Shown: piece after piece, positions 8,861-17,000 of the stretch | Layout: every line of letters begins with the position of its first letter | How positions within the stretch are numbered: position 1 is the stretch's first letter | Origin: Hymenobacter metallicola | Lineage (GTDB): Bacteria > Bacteroidota > Bacteroidia > Cytophagales > Hymenobacteraceae | Direction of reading: 5' to 3' | DNA length: 64,000 nucleotides | Assembly: GCF_004745645.1 (NCBI RefSeq) | Contig: NZ_SRMB01000004.1 | Span: forward strand, 465,593 to 529,592 | Notes under the pieces: generated by a model | Told to the model about the DNA's origin: nothing | Databases searched by the model: none | What the model saw: only the letters and a program-made list of their open reading frames with translations | Translations under genes and position numbers: made by a program

Positions 8861-9769
8861 ATGAAATATGTAAAGTTTGAATCGGGAGGCCGCCCATGGG
8901 CTAACGATGATTTAGATGTACTCCAGGATGAGGTGTACGCCGCCATCCAATCCACGCTGCAGGGGGCACCACCTATGGTGCTTAGCGGGTGCAAGGCTGA
9001 GCAGCCAGTGCCCGGCTTCGGTAGCATCAGCCCCGGCTTTATCTGGCTGGCGGGCAATATTCAGCGCTATGACGGAGCGTCCGACGTGACATTTCCGGCT
9101 GAAATCATTGCGGGGGAGTATGTCGACACTGATTTCCGCGCCTATCAGACCGGCGGTAGTAAGGCCTGCATGACCGAACGGGAGTTCATCACCCAGCCCG
9201 CCGGTACCGCGGCGGCCGACGTGGCCCGCATCACGTTTATTTCCGGGCCAGAGTTGACCTATTGGAAATACATCGAAAGCAAAACTCGCTACGTGGGGGA
9301 GGTACAGATGCTGGCCATATTCGACTCTCGCCACTACGACAACACGGGCAAGGGCTGGACGGACCTTGACACCCGGGGCTGGGCGTTGTGCAATGGGCAG
9401 AACGGCACAGCCGACCTACGAGAGCGGTTTGTGGTGGGCATGCACCCGCAGGCAAACGACTATAGCCAGCCCGGTAAAACGGGGGGGGCTGCTCAGGTAA
9501 AAATCGAGGTTGAGCATATGCCAGCGCACACCCATGACGTGGGCAGGGCAGGTAAGCACCGGCACAAGCAGGAGCGAAACACCAAATCTACTTCCAGCGA
9601 GAAGGCCAGTGCTACGCGTTCAGGTAACCCTGAGTTTGACGGTAACTACCTCGATACATCCGAGGCTGGGGAGCACACCCACGAGCTGGCTGAAACCGGG
9701 GGGGGACAGCTCCACGAAAACCGGCCGCCCTTTTATGTATTGGCTTTTCGGCAGTGGATAGGGTTTTAA
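8861..9769 (+). CDS. phage tail collar-type fibre protein
   Basis: About 302 residues. The C-terminal half matches the tail-collar / microcystin-dependent-protein type: GWALCNGQNGTADLRERFVVG near residues 167-190, HMPAHTHDVG, GEHTHELAETG, and an end with RPPFYVLAFRQWIGF. The His-rich loops bind metal in related short tail fibres. The N-terminal 150 residues are unlike known fibres and probably attach to the baseplate. It is the last structural gene before the end of the tail operon. Two G8 tracts lie in the collar part (see repeats). A role as a second adhesin beside the large fibre is inferred. Confidence 0.7.
   Translation: MKYVKFESGGRPWANDDLDVLQDEVYAAIQSTLQGAPPMVLSGCKAEQPVPGFGSISPGFIWLAGNIQRYDGASDVTFPAEIIAGEYVDTDFRAYQTGGSKACMTEREFITQPAGTAAADVARITFISGPELTYWKYIESKTRYVGEVQMLAIFDSRHYDNTGKGWTDLDTRGWALCNGQNGTADLRERFVVGMHPQANDYSQPGKTGGAAQVKIEVEHMPAHTHDVGRAGKHRHKQERNTKSTSSEKASATRSGNPEFDGNYLDTSEAGEHTHELAETGGGQLHENRPPFYVLAFRQWIGF
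9481..9488 (+). repeat. poly-G tract (G8) in collar fibre gene
   Basis: Eight consecutive G encode the Gly-Gly step of KTGGAAQ. A one-base length change would shift the frame and truncate the collar domain. Considered with the second G8 tract 210 bases downstream as a possible slippage site. Confidence 0.5.
9698..9705 (+). repeat. second poly-G tract (G8) in collar fibre gene
   Basis: Eight consecutive G encode the Gly run of ETGGGQ near the end of the collar fibre. Slippage here would replace only the last roughly 25 residues, including the conserved RPPFYVLAFRQW end. Confidence 0.5.
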
Positions 9770-9822
9770 GTAGTAAGGGTGAGAGGCAATGTGTAGCTTT
9801 GTTTCTCACCCTTATTCCTTTT

Positions 9823-10599
9823 ATGAAAAAGTTATTTACGCTCCTTCTGTCCTTTACTGCTCTGACTGCTAGCGCTCAGATAACGTTGGAAAAAGAGTAT
9901 GCAGCTGGCACACTTCGTCTCGACGTAATCAAGCTCTCAACTGGCGCCGTAAAATATGTTACGGCTGAGGATAAATCTCCCACGGTGCGCTTGTACAACT
10001 TGGACCACTCGCTTTTTCGGCAGGTTACTTTGCCCACTGCTCTGATTGGTACCGACTTTTACGTGGAAACGATAGCCGATAAGCTGTTCAACCAGGATGC
10101 AGCCCTAGAATTTGGGGTAAGTGTGCGCAATGCCACTGATACGAATTCGGCTTACAAGATTATCTCAGAGTCTGGAAGCCTGATTGCAAGCATTGACTCT
10201 GTTGCCGGTGTAGAGTTCTACAACACACCTGCAGGCGCTAAAATGTTAGCCGCTCGAAATTTCAACTTGAAGCGGGCCAACGAGGGGGTGCGGGTGTATA
10301 ACCTGCCAGGCACCTACACGACTCTGAAAGCCACCAACAAACTCGACGAGCTTACCGCCTCCCCCTACCCCAATCCGGCGGCAGAATCCATCCGCCTGCC
10401 CTACTCGGTGAAAAAAGGCGAAGTAGCCACCCTCGACGTACTCAGCATGACGGGCCAAGTGGTGAAGTCCTACAAAGTAGACGCCACGTTTGACCACCTG
10501 CAGCTCAAAGCCCGGGAGTTGCCCGCCGGCACCTACGTGTACCGGGTGACTTCCGCCACTGGAGCCACGGCCGGAAAGAAGTTTGTGGTAACTCGATAG
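9823..10599 (+). CDS. secreted protein with T9SS sorting domain, unknown function
   Basis: A 258-residue protein. ATG 9823 is chosen because it begins a clear signal peptide (MKKLFTLLLSFTALTASAQ); an upstream in-frame start would overlap the fibre gene. The C-terminal 85 residues are a type IX secretion sorting domain (YPNPAAESIRLPY, LDVLSMTGQVVKSY, ELPAGTYVYRV, KKFVVTR), so the product should cross the outer membrane through the host T9SS. The central part is beta-rich with no family I know. It starts 53 bases after the fibre gene and is followed by a terminator, so it may be read from the phage late operon or be a host gene at the junction. Codon use is slightly less GC-rich than in the tail genes. 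Confidence 0.7.
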   Translation: MKKLFTLLLSFTALTASAQITLEKEYAAGTLRLDVIKLSTGAVKYVTAEDKSPTVRLYNLDHSLFRQVTLPTALIGTDFYVETIADKLFNQDAALEFGVSVRNATDTNSAYKIISESGSLIASIDSVAGVEFYNTPAGAKMLAARNFNLKRANEGVRVYNLPGTYTTLKATNKLDELTASPYPNPAAESIRLPYSVKKGEVATLDVLSMTGQVVKSYKVDATFDHLQLKARELPAGTYVYRVTSATGATAGKKFVVTR

Positions 10600-10602
10600 A
10601 GC

Positions 10603-10651
10603 AAGCCCCAGTAAGGAAAAAGCCTCGACCATCTGGCCGGGGCTTTTTTTT
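10603..10651 (+). terminator. rho-independent terminator after tail/T9SS operon
   Basis: AAGCCCC at 10603-10609 pairs with GGGGCTT at 10639-10645 and is followed by a run of eight T. The loop is long (29 bases) and contains a minor internal pairing. It lies four bases after the T9SS gene stop. Confidence 0.7.
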
Positions 10652-10662
10652 ACCTTTCTGTG

Positions 10663-10929
10663 ATGGAATCAAACGCCCGCGTTAAACTTTCTGCTCGAGT
10701 CGCTAAGAAAACTGGCGGATACAGCCTTATCGAGATTCGGCCCGGTTTTGATGAAGAACCCTGGCAGATGGAGCTATATCACGAAATAGCCAAGAAGCTC
10801 GGCCCAGAGGAAGCGGCGGCATTTGTAGCTGAGCGGTATTTGCTCGACCATCCCACCCAACTGGTGGCGGTAGGGCGGCAGCTCATCACGGCCTTAGTGC
10901 TTCAGGTGCTGGCACCTGACAGTGAATAA
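10663..10929 (+). CDS. small hypothetical protein
   Basis: An 88-residue protein starting at ATG 10663 (a GTG directly in front is also possible). It is acidic and probably helical, with no signal peptide. It contains a segment PWQMELYHEIAKKLGPEEAAAFVAERYLLDHP and then a hydrophobic C-terminal helix (LITALVLQVLAP). I do not recognise the family. It lies between the tail operon terminator and the ssrA gene, so it could be the last gene of the prophage or a remnant of the integration junction. Its own promoter would have to lie in the terminator-proximal 20 bases, which is tight. Confidence 0.45.
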   Translation: MESNARVKLSARVAKKTGGYSLIEIRPGFDEEPWQMELYHEIAKKLGPEEAAAFVAERYLLDHPTQLVAVGRQLITALVLQVLAPDSE

Positions 10930-10983
10930 GAGCACAAATAGACCCGCTTTGTTCTACTACTCTTTTGTGCTTTTTACGCCAAT

Positions 10984-11005
10984 CTGTTGGCAAAACTGTT
11001 GGCAA
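10984..11005 (+). repeat. 10-bp direct repeat next to ssrA 3' end
   Basis: CTGTTGGCAA occurs twice (10984-10993 and 10996-11005) separated by AA. It sits between the prophage side and the ssrA terminator. Short direct repeats near an RNA-gene 3' end can be integrase arm- or core-type sites; this is a suggestion only. Confidence 0.35.
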
Positions 11006-11013
11006 GTCACAAA

Positions 11014-11045
11014 AAAAGCCCTTCCCGTTGCCGGGAAGGGCTTTT
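11014..11045 (-). terminator. terminator of ssrA
   Basis: A perfect 14-base stem (11014-11027 with 11032-11045) around the loop TTGC. On the - strand it reads a GC-rich stem followed by a T-run, and it starts three bases after the tmRNA 3' end. Confidence 0.85.
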
Positions 11046-11048
11046 CAG

Positions 11049-11416
11049 TGGAGCTGCAGGGAGTCGAACCCTGGTCCAGACAAGGAAACCGTCGAGCTTT
11101 CTACGTGCGTATCTACGCTTGGATTTTCGTGAAACTCCGGGCGCGCATCAGGCCCGTAGAGTCTCCTTAGATGCAGTTGGTTTTCGCTAGAAAGTCACAC
11201 CTCCTTCCTAACTATCTTCTACTTACGACGCCCCGAACTCACCCGTGTAAAAGAAAACGGGTGCGGGACGATGACATTACCTAGTACCTAGACTAAGCAG
11301 CCATGGCGTAGCTATACTCGCCAGTTATTGTTCGAATGATTTGGTCGCAGAAGATCCATTCAACTCCTGGCACGCTTACTCGCGACTTGCGCAAGCTGTC
11401 AATTCCGGTCAGCCCC
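11049..11416 (-). tRNA. ssrA: transfer-messenger RNA (tmRNA)
   Basis: tmRNA of about 368 nt on the - strand; it rescues stalled ribosomes and tags the nascent chain. The 5' end GGGGCUG (11416 downward) pairs with CAGCUCC at the 3' end, with the discriminator A at 11049; CCA is not encoded. The T-arm GGGUUCGACUCCC is at 11060-11075. The tag frame on the - strand runs from 11322 to 11293 and reads GEYSYAMAA followed by UAG, close in form to tags of other Cytophagales (GExxYAMAA). The schema has no tmRNA class, so it is entered as tRNA. The prophage-like tail region ends beside its 3' end. Confidence 0.93.
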
Positions 11417-11530
11417 AAATGGTAAAGAACGATGCCCGCCATGCTCGGCGGGGTGCGAATGTACGCATTCAGGGGTAATAACGTTCTGTTATCTGCAATT
11501 TGTTCCCTTCCAAAGACCGTCTTTTCGGGG

Positions 11531-11538
11531 TATCTTTG
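11531..11538 (+). promoter_or_regulatory. candidate -7 element for dnaX
   Basis: TATCTTTG matches the Bacteroidota -7 consensus TAnnTTTG exactly. No well-spaced -33 TTTG is present (the nearest ends 28 bases upstream). The start codon is only 11 bases downstream, with GGAAGGAG between, so the leader would be very short. Confidence 0.4.
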
Positions 11539-11549
11539 CAGGAAGGAGT

Positions 11550-13700
11550 ATGGAAAATTTCGTCGTTTCGGCCCGTAAATACCGTCCTGCCACGTTTAGA
11601 AGCGTGGTGGGGCAGCAGCACGTGACTACCACGCTGCAGAATGCCATTACCAGCCAGCACCTGGCCCAGGCCTTCCTGTTTTGCGGCCCCCGGGGCGTGG
11701 GCAAGACCACCTGCGCCCGGATTCTGGCCAAGACCATCAACTGCGAATTCGTGGAGCAGCACGTGCGCCAGGGCCGGCCCGTGTCGGAACTGCTGCGCAC
11801 CCAGCCCGAGCTGGTGCCCACCGCTTTGCAGCAGGCTGCCGACCCCGATAACACTCCGTTCGAGCTCGAAGCCTGCGGACAGTGCCCTTCCTGCCGGGCT
11901 TTCCAGGAAAATGCCTCCTTCAATGTGCACGAGCTGGATGCCGCCTCCAACAACTCGGTGGAAGACATCCGCAGCCTGGTAGAGCAAGTACGCTACGCCC
12001 CCCAGCAGGGTCGTTTCAAGGTGTACATCATCGACGAGGTGCACATGCTGTCCAACGCGGCTTTCAACGCCTTTCTCAAGACGCTGGAAGAGCCGCCATC
12101 CTACGCCATTTTTATCCTGGCTACCACTGAGCGGCACAAGATTATCCCCACGATTCTGTCGCGCTGCCAGATTTTCGACTTCAACCGGATTCGGGTCGAC
12201 GACATCCGCGGGCACCTGCGCCACGTGGCTACCCAAGAGAAGATTCAGGCCGAAGATGACGCTTTGCACCTGCTGGCCCAGAAAGCCGACGGCGGCCTGC
12301 GCGACGCGCTGAGCATGTTCGACCAGATGGTGACCTTCTCGGGCCACAATCTGACCTACAAGGATGTGGTGCAGAACCTGCACATTCTCGACTACGAGTA
12401 CTACTTCCGCCTCATCGACGCCCTGCTAGGCGAAAACCTGTCGCAGACCCTGCTGCTGCTCGACGAGGTGATGCAGAACGGCTTCGACCTGCACAACTTC
12501 GTGGTGGGCACTGCCGAGCACCTGCGCGGCCTGCTCGTGTGCAAGGATCAGGTGACGGTGCAGCTGCTGGAAGTGTCGGAGGGCATTCGGGTGCGCTACG
12601 TGCAGCAGGCCCAGGCCGCCCCGCTGGCCTTTCTGCTCTCGGCCCTGAACCTGGTGAGCCAGTGCGACCGGGAATTCAAGCAGGCTAAAAACCAGCGCCT
12701 CCACGTGGAGCTCATGCTGATGAAGCTGGCCTACCTTAATGGGGCGGTACAGTTCGCCCGTGACATGAGCCCTTCGTCCTCCAACGGCGAGGCTAAAAAA
12801 AAAACTAGTGTAGCGCCCGTTGCGGCTACATCGAACGGCTCAGCAACTCCGGCTCCTGCGGTAAAGGAGACTTTCCACGTGGCCCCGGCCGTGAACGGCA
12901 CACCCGCGCCCACCCTGAACGGGGCGCCCCGGGCCGTAGCGGCAGCCATTACCCAAACCACGCCCCCCCCTCCGGTTTCGGCCACGGTAGCGCCGCCCGT
13001 CGTGTCGGCTCCCGCCGACCCGGAGCCCATTGTGCCCATCGAAAGCGGCATTGAGGAGCTGCACGACACGCCTAGCATCGAGGAGCCGGAAGTGGTGGAG
13101 CCCGTCCGTCAGTTTCGCGACACCACGCCGCACGTGGAAATCGGGGCGCCCAGCTTCGAGGGCCACGAGCCGGAAGGTCCGCGCCGCATTGCCCCCGTGC
13201 TCAAGCCGCTCAATCCCGCCGCCAAACTTATTCCGAGCCTGAAGGACCTTAAGGCGCAGGTGGCCCAGCAGGTATCGGCCAGCCAGGCCGGGCCGGCGGT
13301 GGTGGAGGAAGAGGTTACGGGCCCCGTCGCGGGCTTGCCGGCCATCGACGAGGAAAAGCTGCTCCAGGTCTGGAACGAAATCAAGGAGTCACGCAGAGCG
13401 GAGCGCATGACCGAGTACGTACTGCTGAACCGGCCCATGCTGGTCGATGAGCAGCACGTTATTCACCTCACCGTCGACAACCCCGTGCAGCTCGACCAGT
13501 TCAACGACTTCCGGGCCGAGCTGCTCACCGAGCTGCGCCGCCGCACCGGCTACCGCCACCTCAATGTGCAGGTGGTGCTGGCCGAAAAAGCCCCCGCTGG
13601 CCGCATGCTCTACACCTCGGCCGACAAATTCGAGTACCTCTCCGAAAAATTCCCGGTGTTGCTCACCATGAAGCAGCGCCTGGGCCTGGATACCGACTAA
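11550..13700 (+). CDS. dnaX: DNA polymerase III subunit tau (gamma/tau)
   Basis: A 716-residue clamp-loader ATPase. Walker A GPRGVGKTT is at residues 46-54, a zinc module CGQCPSC near 110-116, Walker B VYIIDEVHML near 156, and the SRC motif near 206; domain III ends around residue 400. A Pro/Ala-rich linker (about 420-580) and a tau-specific C-terminal domain follow. Start ATG 11550 has GGAAGGAG upstream. A ten-A tract at 12795-12804, at the end of domain III, leads in the -1 frame straight to a stop and would give a gamma-type product of 419 residues. The gene stands alone, divergent from ssrA. Confidence 0.96.
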   Translation: MENFVVSARKYRPATFRSVVGQQHVTTTLQNAITSQHLAQAFLFCGPRGVGKTTCARILAKTINCEFVEQHVRQGRPVSELLRTQPELVPTALQQAADPDNTPFELEACGQCPSCRAFQENASFNVHELDAASNNSVEDIRSLVEQVRYAPQQGRFKVYIIDEVHMLSNAAFNAFLKTLEEPPSYAIFILATTERHKIIPTILSRCQIFDFNRIRVDDIRGHLRHVATQEKIQAEDDALHLLAQKADGGLRDALSMFDQMVTFSGHNLTYKDVVQNLHILDYEYYFRLIDALLGENLSQTLLLLDEVMQNGFDLHNFVVGTAEHLRGLLVCKDQVTVQLLEVSEGIRVRYVQQAQAAPLAFLLSALNLVSQCDREFKQAKNQRLHVELMLMKLAYLNGAVQFARDMSPSSSNGEAKKKTSVAPVAATSNGSATPAPAVKETFHVAPAVNGTPAPTLNGAPRAVAAAITQTTPPPPVSATVAPPVVSAPADPEPIVPIESGIEELHDTPSIEEPEVVEPVRQFRDTTPHVEIGAPSFEGHEPEGPRRIAPVLKPLNPAAKLIPSLKDLKAQVAQQVSASQAGPAVVEEEVTGPVAGLPAIDEEKLLQVWNEIKESRRAERMTEYVLLNRPMLVDEQHVIHLTVDNPVQLDQFNDFRAELLTELRRRTGYRHLNVQVVLAEKAPAGRMLYTSADKFEYLSEKFPVLLTMKQRLGLDTD
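12795..12808 (+). promoter_or_regulatory. probable programmed slippage site in dnaX (A10-CTAG)
   Basis: Ten consecutive A encode Lys416-Lys418 plus the first base of Thr419. One extra A in the mRNA, or a -1 ribosomal slip, gives AAC then TAG (12806-12808). The shortened protein would have 419 residues ending KKKN, containing AAA+ domains I-II and domain III but not the linker or tau C-terminal domain. E. coli makes gamma (431 residues) by -1 frameshifting and Thermus by transcript slippage on an A9 run; the parallel is established knowledge, the event here is inferred. Confidence 0.75.
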
Positions 13701-13717
13701 CAAGTAGAGCCAGCCAG

Positions 13718-13804
13718 TAGTAGCGCGAACGTTGTAGTGCGCGTGCCCCGCGCCGTTTCCACGGTTGTCGTTCCGGCACGCGCACTACAACGTTCGCGCT
13801 ACTA
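13718..13804. repeat. perfect 30-bp inverted repeat with 27-base loop
   Basis: Arms 13718-13747 and 13775-13804 are exact reverse complements over 30 bases (outer end TAGTAGCGCGAACG), around a loop of 27 bases that has no matching pairing of its own. It lies 18 bases after the dnaX stop. It could act as a dnaX terminator-like hairpin without T-run, but its perfect arms and length fit a REP/MITE-type repeat mobilised by a RAYT-like transposase. Confidence 0.85.
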
Positions 13805-14011
13805 GCGTTTTAGCCCGTTCTGATCTACCCCACTTATTTCGGCGCCACCGCGGCGGCCAAGCCCCGCACGCAGCCTGCTGCCGACTTACTCTTTCCTACC
13901 CCAAACCAGGCGCCCTTACATACTAATTATTCCGGACTTTGCGCCCAACTTAAAATATGCTCATAATCAATCCAATAGCGCATTGTGTTTTTAATTGCAA
14001 TACCGGCCGCC

Positions 14012-14019
14012 TATCTTTG
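14012..14019 (+). promoter_or_regulatory. -7 element for the M16 peptidase gene
   Basis: TATCTTTG, an exact TAnnTTTG match, 41 bases upstream of the GTG at 14061. A T-rich stretch (13988-13992) sits roughly where -33 should be. The placement argues that translation starts at 14061, because longer in-frame starts would precede the transcript. Confidence 0.5.
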
Positions 14020-14060
14020 AAACCTTGTCCTTACGCCTCGCTTTCTGCCCTGGGAATTTC

Positions 14061-17000
14061 GTGAAAAAACCCTTTCTGCTACTATTTCCAGCCATTGCGG
14101 CACTTGGCCTTACCACCCAGTGCCAGACGAGCAAGCCCGCCGCCACCACGGCGGCTACCACCGCTCCGACCCCAACGGCTCAAGCTCAGCAGAAGGAATA
14201 CAAGTACGAAACCGTGGAGGGCGACCCGCTCAAGGCTCGCATCTACACCCTGGATAACGGCCTGACCGTGTACCTGTCGGACTACGACGACGCGCCCCGC
14301 ATCCAGACTTACCTGGCCGTGCGCGCCGGTTCCAAAAACGACCCCAGCACCGCCACCGGCCTGGCCCATTACCTGGAGCACATGGTGTTCAAGGGCACCT
14401 CGAAGCTGGGTACCCAGAATTGGGCCGCCGAAAAGCCCGAGCTCGACAAGATTGAGGCCCTCTACGAAGTGTACCGCTCGAAAACCGACCCGGCCGAGCG
14501 CAAAAAACTCTACCACCAGATCGACTCGATTTCGAGCGTGGCGGCCAAGTACGCCGTAGCCAACGAGTACGACAAGGTGATGGGCGCCATCGGCTCCAAG
14601 GGCTCCAACGCTTACACCTCGGTCGAGCAGACGGTGTACCAGGAGGATATTCCCTCGAACCAACTCGAAAAGTGGGCCGCCATTCAGAGTGAGCGGCTGG
14701 GCGAATTGGTGCCCCGCCTGTTTCACACAGAATTAGAAGCCGTGTACGAGGAGAAAAACCGGGGCCTCGACAACGACTTCTCGAAGGAATACGAGGCGCT
14801 GAACGCCAGCCTGTACCGCCAGCACCAATACGGGACCCAGACGACCATCGGGACCATTCAGCACCTGCAAAACCCGTCGATTACCGAAATCAAGAAGTAT
14901 TTCGGTCAGTACTACGTGCCCAACAACGTGGCCCTGTGCCTCTCCGGCGACCTGGACTACGACCAGACCATCCGCCTCATCGACCAGTACTTTGGCAAGC
15001 TGCAAAGCAAGCCGGTGCCGGCTTTTGTGGCCGCCCAGGAAGCGCCCATTACGGCGCCCGTGGTCAAGGAAGTCGTGGGCCCCGATGCCGAAAACGTGAT
15101 GCTCGGCTTCCGCTTCCCCGGTGCCGCCACCCACGACGCGCTGGTGCTGCGCATGATCGACAAGATTCTGACCAACGGCCAGGCTGGTTTGATTGATTTG
15201 AACCTGAACCAGCAGCAGCGCGTGTTGCAGGCCGCCTCGTTCACGGATATCAACAACGACTACTCCTCCCACGTGCTCTACGCCACCCCGCGCCAGGGCC
15301 AGACCCTGCCCCAGGTGCGCGACCTGCTGCTGGGCCAGCTGGAGCTCGTGAAAAAGGGCAGCTTCCCCGACTGGCTGATTCCGGCCATCATCAACAACGA
15401 GAAGCTGCAGCGCACCAAGAGCTACGAAAGCAACGAGGCCCGGGCCGGCGCCTTCGTGGCCGCCTTTGTCTCGCGCCAGAGCTGGAAAGACGTGCTCCAG
15501 CAGTACGAGGACTTCGGCAAAATCACCAAGGAAGAGGTGCTGCGCGTGGCCAACCAGTACTACGGCCCCGGCTACGCCCTGATTTACAAGAAAACCGGCA
15601 AGGACACGAGCACGCCCAAAGTGGTGAAGCCCGCCATTACGCCCGTGCCCGTGAACCGCGAAGTAGCCTCCGGCTTCTACAAGGAAGTGGTGAGCAAGCC
15701 CAGCCCCGAGCTTCAGCCGGTGTTCGTGGATTACAAAAAGGATATTCAGGAGTTCAAGCTCGCCTCGGGCGTGCCGGTGTACTACACCCGCAACACCGAA
15801 AACGAGCTGTTCAACCTCTACTACATCCTGGACCTGGGCACCAACAACGACCCCAAGCTGGGTTTGGCCGCCGACTACCTCCAGTACCTGGGCACCGACA
15901 AGTTCACGGCCGCCCAATTGCAGCAGGAGTTCTACAAGTTGGGCTGCTCCTTCGGCGTATCCAGCGGGCAGGACCGGGTCTACGTCAGCCTCAGTGGCCT
16001 CGACAGCAACTTCGAGCCGGCTTTGCAGCTGTTTGAAAGCCTGCTGGCCAACCCCAAGCCCGATGCCAAGGCGCTGAAGGACATGGTGGACGGGGTGCTC
16101 AAGGCTCGCAAGGATGCCAAGCTCAACAAGCAGGTGATTCTGACCCAGGCCATGCTGAGCTACGCCAAGTACGGCCCCAAAAACCCCTTCACCAGCCAGC
16201 TGAGCGAGAAAGAGCTGCGCGCCCTGAAGCCCACGGACCTTACCGCCCTGACCAAGAAGCTGACCAGCTACCAGCACCGGGTGCTGTACTATGGCCCGCG
16301 AGCCATTGAGTCTGGTCCAAATAAGGCGGCTCAAGCGCAAGTTTTACGCGACCATCACGGTATTGTTCCAACTGACAAAGGCGTAGCGGAAACGCTGAAT
16401 ACCCTGCACCAGACGCCCGCCAAGCTCACGCCCGTGCCGGCCAACAAGGACTTTGCCGAGCAGCCGCTTAAGGACCGCAAAGTGTACTGGGTCGACTACA
16501 ATATGGTGCAGGCCGAAATCCTGTTCCTGACCCGCGGCGACGTCTACGACAAGGCTCTGGTGCCCACCGTGAGCCTCTACAACGAGTACTTCGGCGGCGG
16601 CATGGGCAGCATCGTGTTTCAGGAGCTGCGCGAATCCAAGGCCTTGGCCTACTCCGCCTCCTCCCGCTACGCCAACGCCGACAAGCTGGGCCGCTCCAAC
16701 TACAACCTGAGCTACATCGGCACCCAGAGCGACAAACTCGGCGAGGCCATGGCCGGCATGGAAACCCTGCTCAACGACCTGCCCGTGGCCGAAGCCAACC
16801 TGCAGATTGCCAAGCAAAGCATCCGCAACAGCATCGCCACCGAGCGCATCACCAAGTCCGACATCCTCTTCAGCTACGAGCGCGCCAAGCGCCTGGGCTT
16901 GGACTACGACCTGCGCCGCGACGTGTACGAGCAAACCCAGAACATGAGCTTCGACGACTTGAAGAAGTTTCAGCAAGCCAAAGTAAAGGGCCAAAGCCAG

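Noticed and set aside
10922..11190. Two + strand open frames across the ssrA 3' end
   Set aside because: They overlap the terminator and tmRNA and contain the antisense of the T-arm; products such as these are well-known artefacts of tmRNA genes.
11499..11502. TTTG as -33 element for dnaX
   Set aside because: The 28-base distance to the -7 element is much longer than the usual 19-21 bases.
12963..12970. C8 tract in the tau linker of dnaX as a second slippage site
   Set aside because: It codes for Pro in a Pro-rich linker where such runs are expected, and no stop is placed directly after it as for the A10 tract.
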